Source: Pannonibacter anstelovis (lineage in GTDB: Bacteria; Pseudomonadota; Alphaproteobacteria; Rhizobiales; Stappiaceae). Taken from it: a DNA stretch of 64,000 bases. The stretch spans positions 124,001 through 188,000 of the forward strand of contig NZ_JBAKBF010000007.1 of NCBI RefSeq assembly GCF_036881715.1, given 5' to 3'. Within the stretch, counting starts at the first letter, position 1. Each line of letters starts with the position of its first letter. Position numbers and translations under genes: made by a program. Positions 36,551 to 45,151 of the stretch are shown in pieces. Below the pieces are notes generated by a model. It was given only the letters and a program-made list of their open reading frames with translations, was not told the origin of the DNA and searched no databases.

Positions 36551-38368
36551 ATGAAGGGTATTGAAGCCGCCAGCTCCCGCGCAACCGCAACAGGGCTGGG
36601 CGACTTGCCGGAATGGGATCTCACAGACCTCTATCCGGCACCGGACGCGCCGCAGGTTCAGGCCGATCTGGCTGCGTCTCTCGAGCGCTCCCGTCAGTTT
36701 GAAGGCGCGTACAAGGGGCATCTCGCCCGGCTTGCCGCAGAAGACAGAGAGGGCCTTCTTGCTGCGATCCAGTCTTTTGAGGATCTGGAAGACCTGCTCG
36801 GCAAGCTGATTTCCTTCGCGGGCCTCGTTTATGCCGGCAACACCACCGATCCGGTCCGCCAGAAATTCTATGGCGACGTGCAGGAAAAGATCACGTCTGC
36901 CAGTTCGCACCTTCTGTTCTTCACACTGGAGATCAACTCCATTGATGATGCGGTAATCGAGGCCGCGCTGGAAGATCCGGGCCTGAAGCATTACCGCCCC
37001 TGGTTCGAGGATCTGCGCAAGGAAAAGCCGTTCCAGCTGGAAGACCGGGTGGAGCAGCTGTTCCACGAGAAGTCCGTCACCGGACGCGGCGCGTGGAACC
37101 GGCTGTTTGACGAGACGATCGCCTCCCTGCGTTTCACCGTTGGCGGGGAAAGCCTTGCCATGGAGCAGGTGCTGAACCTGTTGCAGGATGCCGATCCGGC
37201 AAAGCGCAAGGCAGCCTCCGATGCGCTGGCCGAAACCTTCAAGGCGAACCTGCGCGTCTTCACGCTGATCACCAACACGCTGGCCAAGGACAAGGAAATC
37301 TCCGACCGCTGGCGCAAGTTCGAGGACATTGCCGACAGCCGGCACTTGGCCAACCGGGTGGAGCGCGAGGTGGTGGATGCCATGGTGGCCGCCGTGCGCG
37401 ATGCCTATCCGCGCCTGTCACACCGCTATTATGCGCTCAAGGCCCGCTGGCTCGGCATGGACAAGCTGAACCACTGGGACCGCAACGCACCCCTGCCGAA
37501 GGCGGACAACCGGGTTATCCCCTGGAGCGAGGCACGCGATACGGTGCTTGCAGCCTACGCTGGTTTTTCGCCCGAGATGGCAGAGATCGCGCAGCGCTTC
37601 TTCGACAAGGGCTGGATTGATGCCCCTGCGCGCGACGGCAAGGCACCGGGTGCCTTTGCCCATCCCACCGTGCCGAGCGCACATCCCTATGTGCTGGTCA
37701 ACTATCTTGGCAAGACGCGGGACGTGATGACGCTGGCCCATGAGCTGGGCCACGGCGTGCATCAGGTACTGGCTGCTCCCAACGGTCCGCTGATGGCTCC
37801 GACGCCTCTGACGCTGGCCGAGACGGCGAGTGTTTTCGGCGAGATGCTGACTTTCCGCTCGCTGCTGGACAAGGCCGAAGACAAGCGCACCCGCAAGATC
37901 ATGCTCGCCTCCAAAGCCGAGGATATGATCAACACGGTGGTGCGGCAAATTGCCTTCTACAGCTTCGAGCGCCGCATCCATTCCGAGCGGCGGAACGGGG
38001 AGCTGACGGCGGAGCGTATCGGTGAGATCTGGATGGATGTTCAGCGCGAAAGCCTTGGGCCCGCCATTCATCTGGGCGAGGGCTACGAGACCTTCTGGAC
38101 CTATATCCCGCACTTCATCCATTCGCCCTTCTATGTCTACGCCTATGCCTTCGGCGACTGCCTCGTGAATTCGCTCTACGCGGTCTATGAGGAAGCCGAG
38201 GCCGGGTTCCAGCAAAAGTATTTCGATCTGCTGAAAGCCGGCGGCACCAAGCATCACTCGGAGCTTCTGGCGCCCTTTGGCCTTGATGCCAGCGATCCGG
38301 GGTTCTGGAAGAAGGGTCTGTCGGTGATCGAACGCATCATCGACGAGCTGGAGGCAATGGAAGACTGA
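36551..38368 (+). CDS. pepF: M3-family oligoendopeptidase F
   Basis: The strong GGAGG at 36542-36546 supports ATG 36551 (605 residues); ATG 36512 is in frame but lacks such a site. The zinc motif HELGH at about residues 396-400 (LAHELGHGVHQVL) with downstream ETASVFGEM supplies the HExxH and Glu ligands of M3 thimet-type peptidases. PepF cleaves short peptides in the cytoplasm. Length fits the roughly 600-residue bacterial family. It is divergent from the response regulator and 35 bp before the next gene, so may begin an operon with it. Confidence 0.93.
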   Translation: MKGIEAASSRATATGLGDLPEWDLTDLYPAPDAPQVQADLAASLERSRQFEGAYKGHLARLAAEDREGLLAAIQSFEDLEDLLGKLISFAGLVYAGNTTDPVRQKFYGDVQEKITSASSHLLFFTLEINSIDDAVIEAALEDPGLKHYRPWFEDLRKEKPFQLEDRVEQLFHEKSVTGRGAWNRLFDETIASLRFTVGGESLAMEQVLNLLQDADPAKRKAASDALAETFKANLRVFTLITNTLAKDKEISDRWRKFEDIADSRHLANRVEREVVDAMVAAVRDAYPRLSHRYYALKARWLGMDKLNHWDRNAPLPKADNRVIPWSEARDTVLAAYAGFSPEMAEIAQRFFDKGWIDAPARDGKAPGAFAHPTVPSAHPYVLVNYLGKTRDVMTLAHELGHGVHQVLAAPNGPLMAPTPLTLAETASVFGEMLTFRSLLDKAEDKRTRKIMLASKAEDMINTVVRQIAFYSFERRIHSERRNGELTAERIGEIWMDVQRESLGPAIHLGEGYETFWTYIPHFIHSPFYVYAYAFGDCLVNSLYAVYEEAEAGFQQKYFDLLKAGGTKHHSELLAPFGLDASDPGFWKKGLSVIERIIDELEAMED

Positions 38369-38403
38369 GGTTCGGTTTTCCATTGATAAAATGAGGAGAG
38401 GGG

Positions 38404-39288
38404 ATGTTCCGTTACACGCCTTATGACGGTTCGAAGCGTCCCTTCTCCATCGGTCTTGAACCGGTGCCGCAGGAGCGCTGGTTTGATCCGGACGAGCGTT
38501 TTGCCGAACAGCTGGCGCGCAAGCGCGAGCTGATGGATGCTATGGCGGATGTGGTGATCCACAGCGAGCCGGAGACGCTGGCCGCGCAGGCGGAGGCCTT
38601 TGGGCTTGTTGCGGCACATCTGCCTGTGGCGCATCCAGATCTCTACCGGGCTGAGGGCGGCGGCATTGCGTTGCAGGCGGATGGCACGGTCTGTCACATG
38701 ACGCCGGACGAACCGCCGCTGCAGACCATCAGCCGGGCGGTTCAGGAAGATCTTGTCCTCATGCGCAAGGGGGAGGGTGGCTGGCGGCTGGCTGCGGCCT
38801 CGCTCTGTTTCCCGTCCTCCTGGTCGCTGGTGGCCAAGGCCTCAAAACCGATGGCTGAGATCCATGAGCATGTGCCCGGTTATGCCGGACGCATGGGCCA
38901 GACGATTGACCGCATCTTCGACAATCTGAAACCCGGCCAGCTGGTGGCCCGGCTCAACTGGTCGGTCTATGACAGCCCGGAGCTGCACCACTCCCGTCCC
39001 AAGCAGATGTCCCCGCAGATGGCGGAAGGCGAAGGCGCGATGCTGGCGGGCGCGTTCATCCGGGTGGAGCGGCAGACACTCTCCCGCCTGCCGGAAAGCG
39101 GCGATCTGCTGTTCACCATCAAGATCCATCACGATCCGCTGCGCCTGCTTGCCGCGCAACCACGGGCGCGGGAATTGGCCGCAGGGCTGGCGGAGCAGCT
39201 TGGCAGCCTTGATGAGGCGCAATTGCGCTACAAGGGCCTGATGCTGCACCGCGACCAGCTTGTGAGAGATCTTGGCAGTCTTGTTTGA
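38404..39288 (+). CDS. DUF3445, heme-dependent oxidative N-demethylase-like protein
   Basis: The 294-residue protein belongs to DUF3445 by MFRYTPYDGSKRPFSIGLEP, LTISR-like TISRAVQEDLVLMR, ASLCFPSSWSLVAKASKPM, EIHEHVPGYA and NWSVYDSPELHH. One characterised member is the alpha subunit of heme-dependent oxidative N-demethylase (HODM), which binds heme in a PAS-like fold and demethylates dimethylamine. Most alphaproteobacterial relatives lack the other subunits, as here, so the reaction is uncertain. It has a GAGGAGAGG site and follows pepF by 35 bp. Confidence 0.85.
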   Translation: MFRYTPYDGSKRPFSIGLEPVPQERWFDPDERFAEQLARKRELMDAMADVVIHSEPETLAAQAEAFGLVAAHLPVAHPDLYRAEGGGIALQADGTVCHMTPDEPPLQTISRAVQEDLVLMRKGEGGWRLAAASLCFPSSWSLVAKASKPMAEIHEHVPGYAGRMGQTIDRIFDNLKPGQLVARLNWSVYDSPELHHSRPKQMSPQMAEGEGAMLAGAFIRVERQTLSRLPESGDLLFTIKIHHDPLRLLAAQPRARELAAGLAEQLGSLDEAQLRYKGLMLHRDQLVRDLGSLV

Positions 39289-39371
39289 TGGCAGACGGTA
39301 TCTGACTTGCTGAAACAGGCCAGCATCCCATATGGGATCAGAACGAGAGTTCAGTGTGTCAGGAAGCCTTG

Positions 39372-40742
39372 ATGTCCGCAGGTAATGACAGGGAAGCCAA
39401 CCGGTTTTCGGCCCGCGTTGGCCGCTATGCCCGCGTGGGCACCAATGTGGGCGGCGTCGCCGCCAAGCTGGCGGGAGCGAAGCTTTTCGGTCTTGCGGCG
39501 GACAACAGGAAGGATGCCGAGAGCCTTGCTGCTGCGCTGGGCGGACTGAAGGGCCCGCTGATGAAGGTGGCGCAGCTTCTGTCCACCATCCCGGATCTGC
39601 TGCCGCCTGAATATGCTGCGGAACTGGCGAAGCTTCAGGCCAATGCGCCGCCGATGGGCTGGGCCTTCGTCAAGCGCCGCATGCGTGCCGAACTGGGCGC
39701 GGACTGGGAGCAGCGTTTCGCCATCTTCGAGAAGGAACCTGCGGCGGCCGCGTCCCTAGGGCAGGTGCATCGTGCCGAGGCGAAGGACGGCCGCGCTCTG
39801 GCCTGCAAGCTGCAATATCCGGACATGGCTTCTGCCGTTGAGGCGGATCTCAGCCAGCTCTCCGTGCTCTTCTCCTTGCACCGGCGCATGCAGTCGGCCA
39901 TCGACACTCGTGAGATCGCCAAGGAAATCGGCGAGCGGCTGCGCGAGGAACTCGATTATCAGCGAGAGGCTCAGCAGATGGCGGTTTACCGCGCCATCTT
40001 CAGCGATGAGCCGCGCATCCGCGTGCCGGAAGTGGTGCCGGAGCTTTCGACAAGCCGCCTGCTGACCATGGGCTGGCTGGAGGGTGGGCCGCTGCTTGAC
40101 TGGAAGGACGCGGATCTGGAGACGCGCAACCGGTTGGCCTCCACCATGTTCCATGCCTGGTGGCATCCGTTCAGCCATTTCGGCGTCATCCATGGCGATC
40201 CGCATCTTGGCAATTACACCGTGTTTCAGGAAAACGGCGAGGCGGCAGGCATCAACCTGCTCGACTATGGCTGCATCCGCATCTTCCCGCCTGCCTTTGT
40301 CGAAGGAGTGGTGGATCTCTATCTGGGTCTCCTGCATGAGGATGAGGCACGGGTGGTCTCGGCTTATGAGCGCTGGGGTTTCAAGGGGCTGACGCGGGAG
40401 CTGATCGATGTGCTGAACATCTGGGCCCGTTTCATTTATGGCCCGCTCCTGACCGACCGCGTGCGCTCCATCGCTGACGGGGTGAGTCCGGCTGAATATG
40501 GCCGCAAGGAGGCTTTCCGTGTGCAGCAGTCGCTGAAGAAGCTGGGGCCTGTCACCGTGCCACGTGAGTTCGTCTTCATGGACCGCGCCGCCATCGGTCT
40601 CGGCGGAGTTTTCCTGCATCTGCGCGCCGAGCTGAATTTCTTCCGCCTGTTCAACGAACAGATCGACGGTTTCAAGGTTGAAACGGTCGCCGCCCGTCAG
40701 GCTGCGGCACTGGAAAGCGCGGGGCTGGTGCCAGGGGGATGA
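39372..40742 (+). CDS. ABC1/ADCK-family atypical kinase (UbiB/COQ8-like)
   Basis: The 456-residue protein (ATG 39372, MSAGNDREAN; GTG 39354 possible) shows the atypical-kinase hallmarks: LMKVAQLLSTIPDLLPPEY in place of the usual KxGQ (here K-V-A-Q), the Ala-rich nucleotide loop AAAASLGQVHRA, catalytic HGDPHLGN and metal-binding DYG in LLDYGCIRIF. Relatives support ubiquinone biosynthesis at the inner membrane. The true ubiB is usually longer with C-terminal membrane helices, which are absent here, so this is a paralog. Its place between an HODM-like gene and a cytochrome oxidase subunit suggests respiratory context. Confidence 0.88.
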   Translation: MSAGNDREANRFSARVGRYARVGTNVGGVAAKLAGAKLFGLAADNRKDAESLAAALGGLKGPLMKVAQLLSTIPDLLPPEYAAELAKLQANAPPMGWAFVKRRMRAELGADWEQRFAIFEKEPAAAASLGQVHRAEAKDGRALACKLQYPDMASAVEADLSQLSVLFSLHRRMQSAIDTREIAKEIGERLREELDYQREAQQMAVYRAIFSDEPRIRVPEVVPELSTSRLLTMGWLEGGPLLDWKDADLETRNRLASTMFHAWWHPFSHFGVIHGDPHLGNYTVFQENGEAAGINLLDYGCIRIFPPAFVEGVVDLYLGLLHEDEARVVSAYERWGFKGLTRELIDVLNIWARFIYGPLLTDRVRSIADGVSPAEYGRKEAFRVQQSLKKLGPVTVPREFVFMDRAAIGLGGVFLHLRAELNFFRLFNEQIDGFKVETVAARQAAALESAGLVPGG

Positions 40743-40878
40743 ATTGGAGTGTGAATTCTTGACGGCTGCAAAGCCGTCGCCTCTCAGTCTCATATCTTTG
40801 CACCACAGGGCTTGACTGGCAGCGCCGGTCGTGAGAGCGATGCATGCAGAAAAGGATGACCGGAACCGGGGGAATCTG

Positions 40879-41163
40879 ATGTCCAACTCCACTTCTTCTT
40901 CTTCCATGGATTACGCCGAGCACGAGCGTACCTACGAAGGCTTCATCAACGCCTCGAAGATCGGCACGATCTCGGTGTTGTCCATCGTCGTGACGCTGCT
41001 CATGTTCGCCTTTGGCGGCACGGCTGCTCTGGTTCTCGGCTGGATCATGCTGATTGCCAATCTCGTAACTGTCGGCATCGGCTTCGCCCTTGGTGAAAAG
41101 GGCTGGATCCCGCCCGCTGCCGTCTTCGCCCTGACGTGTATTCTGGCGATCTTGACCGTCTGA
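40879..41163 (+). CDS. aa3-type cytochrome c oxidase subunit IV
   Basis: The 94-residue protein (ATG 40879, GGGGGA site) has a Ser-rich start, the motif DYAEHERTYEGFINASKIG and two membrane helices (about 32-55 and 62-90), which fits the small fourth subunit of bacterial aa3 oxidase. The shared N-terminal pattern E-H-x-x-T-Y-x-x-F is diagnostic. Subunit IV is not essential for catalysis and is often encoded away from ctaCDE, as here. An ATG at 40906 would give the more usual short form. Confidence 0.85.
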   Translation: MSNSTSSSSMDYAEHERTYEGFINASKIGTISVLSIVVTLLMFAFGGTAALVLGWIMLIANLVTVGIGFALGEKGWIPPAAVFALTCILAILTV

Positions 41164-41283
41164 TCATCCCCCTATGGGATACTGCAAAGCCCGCAGCCGG
41201 TGCTGCGGGCTTTGTCATGTCAAGGTGGTGCTTGCGGCTGCTTTTTCTTGCAAATGGGCATGCGCCGCGCCATACGCTCTGGC

Positions 41284-41952
41284 ATGGACCAGAGCCAGCC
41301 ACTCCCCTTTGATTATGCGCCGCCACAAGGCCCCCTGCAGATCCTGTTTCAGGACAGGGATGTGCTTGTCGTGGTCAAACCGCACGGGCTTCTCAGCGTC
41401 ACCGGCAAGGGGGAGGGGCGCGATGACAGCCTCGCCACCCGCGTGTCGCGGATGGTGCGCGGGGCGAGGATCGTCCACCGGCTGGATCTCGACACATCCG
41501 GCATCATGGTCATGGGGCTGAATGCGGAAGCGCACCGGCAGCTTTCGATGCAGTTCGAAAGGCGGGAGACGGACAAAGCCTATGTGGCGCTGGTCTATGG
41601 CCATGTCGAAGATGAGGCGGGGGAAGTGAACCTTCCGCTCATCGTCGACTGGCCGAACCGGCCGAAGCAGAAGATCTGCTTTGAGGAAGGCCGCCCGGCG
41701 GTGACCCTGTGGCGCAATGGCGGGATTGAGGGCGGCTTCACCCGCATGCTGCTGACGCCCATAACGGGCCGGTCGCATCAGTTGCGGGTGCATATGCTCA
41801 GCCTCGGCCATCCCATTATCGGCGACAGCCTTTATGCTCATGAGGCCGCCCGCAAGGCCTCCCCGCGTCTGGCGCTGCATGCGCAGATGCTGGAATTCAC
41901 GCATCCGGTCACGGGCGAGCGCCTGCGGTTCGAGGCGCCCGCGCCGTTCTGA
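41284..41952 (+). CDS. RluA-family RNA pseudouridine synthase
   Basis: The protein of about 222 residues has the catalytic Asp in VHRLDLDTSGIMVMGLN (about 64-79), ETDKAYVALV and the C-terminal LTPITGRSHQLRVHMLSLGHPI. It isomerises uridines in rRNA or tRNA. An S4 domain is absent, so it resembles the short RluA subtype (23S U746 and tRNA U32). ATG 41284 is preferred for length, but 41254, 41260 or further upstream are possible as ribosome sites are weak. The target is not shown by sequence. Confidence 0.9.
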   Translation: MDQSQPLPFDYAPPQGPLQILFQDRDVLVVVKPHGLLSVTGKGEGRDDSLATRVSRMVRGARIVHRLDLDTSGIMVMGLNAEAHRQLSMQFERRETDKAYVALVYGHVEDEAGEVNLPLIVDWPNRPKQKICFEEGRPAVTLWRNGGIEGGFTRMLLTPITGRSHQLRVHMLSLGHPIIGDSLYAHEAARKASPRLALHAQMLEFTHPVTGERLRFEAPAPF

Positions 41953-41961
41953 GGGTCAGGG

Positions 41962-42840
41962 TTAGCGCGAGGCGGTCTGCTGGGCTCGCTGGGCGCGGCC
42001 AAGGCCTTCGCGGGCAAGGTCGTTGTTGCTGTCGAGGCCGAGGGCGCGATTGTAGCTGCGCACCGCGTCGGTGTACTTGCCCTGCATCTCCAGCGCCACA
42101 CCGCGTCCGGCCCAGGCCATGGCGGAGTTCTTGTCGAGGTTGACAGCTTCAGAGAGGTCCGAAAGGGCTGCCGCAGGGTCGTTCATCTTCAGGTAGGAGA
42201 TGCCGCGTGCGGTATAGGGCTCTTCGGCCTTGGGATTGAGCACGATCGCCGTCGAGAAATCCTCGATGGCAAAGCTGTGCTGTCCCTGCGCCTGATAGAT
42301 CAGGCCGCGATTGTGGAAGGCGCGGGCGTCATAGGAATTGCGGCGGATCGCCTCGTCAAAGTCCCGCAGGGCTTCGTTGTAGCGGCCCATAAGCCGGTAG
42401 GTGTTGCCGCGCCCGATAAGCGCGGTGTCATAACCGGGGTTAATGCGCAGGGCGCGGTCATAGTCCGCAACGGCGTTGGGCATGTTGCCTCGGCGGCGCT
42501 CGACAAGCGCCCGGTTGGCAAACGCCTGATAGGAATTGGGATCAAGCTTCAGCGCGGCGTTGAAATCTTCCATTGCCTTGTCGAGACGGCCGGCCTGGCC
42601 ATAGGCAATGCCGCGCGTATTGTAGGCGCTGGCGTCACGCGGGTTTGACTGGATCACCGCCGTCAATGAATCGATATTGGCGCTGGACCCGGCCGCCCGG
42701 TCAATGGGCACATTGGTGTAGATGTCCGAGGTCTGGCAGGCCGCTAGAGCAAGGCAGAGTGCCGCAGCACCCGTCAGCCGCGCTGCCAGCTTGATGCTGG
42801 CCGGGGGAACAATGCCTGCAAAAATGCCCATCCGAATCAT
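41962..42840 (-). CDS. TPR lipoprotein, NlpI-like
   Basis: The 292-residue protein has a lipoprotein signal with lipobox LAAC at Cys35 and about six tandem TPR units from residue 70 to 285 (e.g. ASAYNTRGIAYGQAGRLDKA, QAFANRALVERRRGNMPNA, ALIGRGNTYRLMGRYNEA). The lipid anchor places it at the outer or inner membrane facing the periplasm. The repeat architecture resembles E. coli NlpI, a scaffold for peptidoglycan hydrolases, but orthology is not demonstrated. It converges on the RluA-type gene with only 9 bases between. Confidence 0.88.
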   Translation of the reverse strand: MIRMGIFAGIVPPASIKLAARLTGAAALCLALAACQTSDIYTNVPIDRAAGSSANIDSLTAVIQSNPRDASAYNTRGIAYGQAGRLDKAMEDFNAALKLDPNSYQAFANRALVERRRGNMPNAVADYDRALRINPGYDTALIGRGNTYRLMGRYNEALRDFDEAIRRNSYDARAFHNRGLIYQAQGQHSFAIEDFSTAIVLNPKAEEPYTARGISYLKMNDPAAALSDLSEAVNLDKNSAMAWAGRGVALEMQGKYTDAVRSYNRALGLDSNNDLAREGLGRAQRAQQTASR

Positions 42841-42952
42841 CCGTCCTGATACAGAGGCCTCAAGGAGGCTTCACCCTGCCGTCTTAAACACGCTTTGACA
42901 ATGCTAGTGTTGAGCATCTGCCGTAAGGTTCTCACGGACTTGCGCAAACACG

Positions 42953-42984
42953 AAAAGACCGGCCGGAGAACCAGCCGGTCTTTT
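42953..42984 (-). terminator. Terminator of rpsU
   Basis: AAAAGACCGGC and GCCGGTCTTTT form an 11 bp stem with a 10-base loop, 62 bases past the rpsU stop. The stem's own A/T ends supply a short T-tract on both strands. Confidence 0.8.
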
Positions 42985-43046
42985 CCAAAATGTTAGAGCT
43001 GTGCCTTGGAGAGGCGCAGCACGCTTGGCCGGTGTATCACCAGTTC

Positions 43047-43271
43047 TCAGTGCGTGGCGCGGCCGGGCACAAGGCCCTCGCGCTGGGCACGCTTGCGCGC
43101 AAGCTTGCGGGCGCGGCGGACAGCCTCGGCCTTCTCGCGCGCCTTCTTCACGGAAGGCTTCTCGTAGTGGCCGCGAAGCTTCATTTCGCGGAATACGCCT
43201 TCACGCTGCAACTTTTTCTTCAGCGCACGAAGCGCCTGATCAACATTGTTGTCGCGAACCAGAACCTGCAC
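43047..43271 (-). CDS. rpsU: Ribosomal protein bS21
   Basis: The 74-residue basic protein (GTG start, MQVLVRDNNVDQALRALKKK) is a full bS21 with the conserved KLQREGVFREMKLRGHYEKPS and a basic C-terminal tail. It binds near the anti-Shine-Dalgarno region of 16S rRNA in the small subunit and helps initiation. No ATG is available in frame. It has its own terminator at 42953-42984 and stands as a single gene, unlike the rpsU-dnaG-rpoD operon of gammaproteobacteria. Confidence 0.95.
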   Translation of the reverse strand: MQVLVRDNNVDQALRALKKKLQREGVFREMKLRGHYEKPSVKKAREKAEAVRRARKLARKRAQREGLVPGRATH

Positions 43272-43666
43272 GCGTCTGACCCTATCGTTCCACGTCCCGC
43301 CTGAGGCAGGAGTGCTGTAGACATGATGTTTAGAAAGCTAGGCTTGTGGCGCGCCCCGGCCTGAAAGGCCTATTCTCGCAGCCACTACCGCTCACTGGCG
43401 CGCGTGTTATCAGAATTTGGCCGCAATGTCCACTCTGCTTGCGTTCTGGGCTTGCAAAAGAGCCAGGCGGATACCGCCGCGGCAGAACTGGTTGTGCGGC
43501 GGGTGCGCCAGCATTGCGGGTAGACAGGGGCTGCCAAAGGGTCTACGTCTTTCTGCCCATCAAACAGGCATGCTTTTCATGCCGGTGGGGAGTTCCTTCA
43601 TCGCACCGCCCCCGCATGCCATTGATCTGACGGGAGACGTGCCTGCCGCGCTTTCCGGAGCCTGTC
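43272..43666. other. 395 bp intergenic region rpsU / MATE gene
   Basis: This divergent gap must carry the rpsU promoter (minus) and that of the transporter (plus). Apart from a perfect hairpin GGCATG/CATGCC with CTTTT loop at 43567-43583 I see no further structure, and none of its open frames looks like a protein. Confidence 0.4.
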
Positions 43667-45067
43667 ATGCAGACCTCATCCCCGAACACTCCTGCCGCTC
43701 TTCCGGCAAAAAGCCTCTGGCTCAGTGATATCCGCCCGACACTCGTGCTGGGCCTGCCGCTGGCGGGGGCCCAGCTGGCACAGATGGCCATCAACACCAC
43801 TGACGTGATCATGGTGGGCTGGCTGGGTGCTATCGAGCTGGGTGCCGTGGTGCTGGCCCAGAATGTCTATATCCTGTTCTGGCTGTTCGGCATGGGCGTG
43901 TGTCAGGCCATCGTGCCGCTGGCCGCTGCCGCTCGCGGGCGCAAGGATGCCCGTGCCATGCGCCGCTCCGTGCGCATGGGGCTGTGGATCGTGGCCTGTT
44001 ACTGTGTGCCGGTATGGCTGCTTCTATGGTTTAGCGAAGATATCCTGCTGGTTCTGGGGCAGGAGCCCGAAGTGTCTGCAGCCGCCGGGGCCTATGTCCG
44101 GGTGATGCAGTGGTCGCTGTTCCCGGCTCTGGCTGTGATGGCGCTTCGCTCTTTCCTGACGGTCACTGGCCTGACGCAGGTGGTGCTTTGGGTGACGGTG
44201 CTTTCCGCCTTTCTCAATGGCGGGTTCAACTATCTGCTGATTTTTGGCAATTTCGGCTTTCCCCGTCTGGAGCTGGTGGGTGCGGCCATTGCCTCAGTGG
44301 CGACTTCGACCTTCGGCTTTCTGCTGCTCGGGCTTTATGTGATCCGTCACCGGCGCCTGCGCCGTTTTGCCATTTTCGGCCGCATCTGGCGTCCGGATTG
44401 GCCGGACTTCTTCACAATCATCAAGCTGGGAACGCCGATTGGGGCAACAATTGTCGCTGAGGGGCTGTTGTTCTCCGGGTCTACGCTGATGATGGGCTGG
44501 CTTGGCACGATCCCGCTCGCTGCACACGGCATTGCGCTGCAGCTGGCAGCCATCACCTTCATGATACCGATGGGCATCAGCCAGGCCGGCATGAGCCGCA
44601 TTGGCATTGCCGCTGGTCAGCGGGATAGGGCAGGTGTGGCTCGGGCTGGCTGGGTTACACTTGGCCTGGCGCTCGTCACCATGTCCTGTGCTGCGATCGC
44701 CTTCTGGACCATACCGGATTTTCTCGTTGGCCTGTTCCTGGATGAGAACCTGCCCGATACCCCCCCGGTTCTGGAGCTGGCAGCCGTGTTCCTGGGCGTT
44801 GCTGCGGTGTTCCAGCTGGCTGATGGGGCGCAGGTGGCCGGCGGAAGCATTTTGCGCGGTCTTGGCGACACCATGGTGCCTTTCGTCCTGGCGTTGCTCG
44901 GCTACATTGCCGTTGGCATGACCACGGCCTACGTGCTGGCCTTTGTGGTGGGGCTTGGTGGTGTCGGCATCTGGTGGGGTCTGGCGACGGGCCTTGCCTT
45001 TACAGCAACTCTGGCCATCTGGCGCTTCTCGCAACGCGAGCGGCTGGGACTGGTGCCCGGAGCATGA
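43667..45067 (+). CDS. MATE-family multidrug efflux transporter
   Basis: The 466-residue protein has 12 predicted membrane helices arranged as two halves, with the family patterns PLAGAQLAQMAINTTDVIMVGWLG at the first helix pair and GLGDTMVPFVLALLGYIAVG in the second half. It fits the NorM subgroup, which exports cationic drugs or metabolites with Na+ or H+ exchange. The coupling ion and substrate are not evident. An A-G-rich site is weak, but ATG 43667 is the natural start. It shares a bidirectional terminator with purK. Confidence 0.9.
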   Translation: MQTSSPNTPAALPAKSLWLSDIRPTLVLGLPLAGAQLAQMAINTTDVIMVGWLGAIELGAVVLAQNVYILFWLFGMGVCQAIVPLAAAARGRKDARAMRRSVRMGLWIVACYCVPVWLLLWFSEDILLVLGQEPEVSAAAGAYVRVMQWSLFPALAVMALRSFLTVTGLTQVVLWVTVLSAFLNGGFNYLLIFGNFGFPRLELVGAAIASVATSTFGFLLLGLYVIRHRRLRRFAIFGRIWRPDWPDFFTIIKLGTPIGATIVAEGLLFSGSTLMMGWLGTIPLAAHGIALQLAAITFMIPMGISQAGMSRIGIAAGQRDRAGVARAGWVTLGLALVTMSCAAIAFWTIPDFLVGLFLDENLPDTPPVLELAAVFLGVAAVFQLADGAQVAGGSILRGLGDTMVPFVLALLGYIAVGMTTAYVLAFVVGLGGVGIWWGLATGLAFTATLAIWRFSQRERLGLVPGA

Positions 45068-45090
45068 TCAGGCAAGTTTGATGAAACAGA

Positions 45091-45124
45091 AAAAGGCCCG
45101 GTGGAGCGTTCCGCCGGGCCTTTT
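45091..45124. terminator. Bidirectional terminator MATE gene / purK
   Basis: AAAAGGCCCGG and CCGGGCCTTTT form an 11 bp stem with a 12-base loop midway between the two convergent stops. T/A ends on both sides allow termination in both directions. Confidence 0.85.
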
Positions 45125-45151
45125 GGGGGGCTTGAATGCTGGCGGCCTGCG

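Noticed and set aside
39372..40742. True ubiB gene
   Set aside because: The C-terminal membrane helices of UbiB are absent and the protein is shorter, so only an ABC1-family paralog can be claimed.
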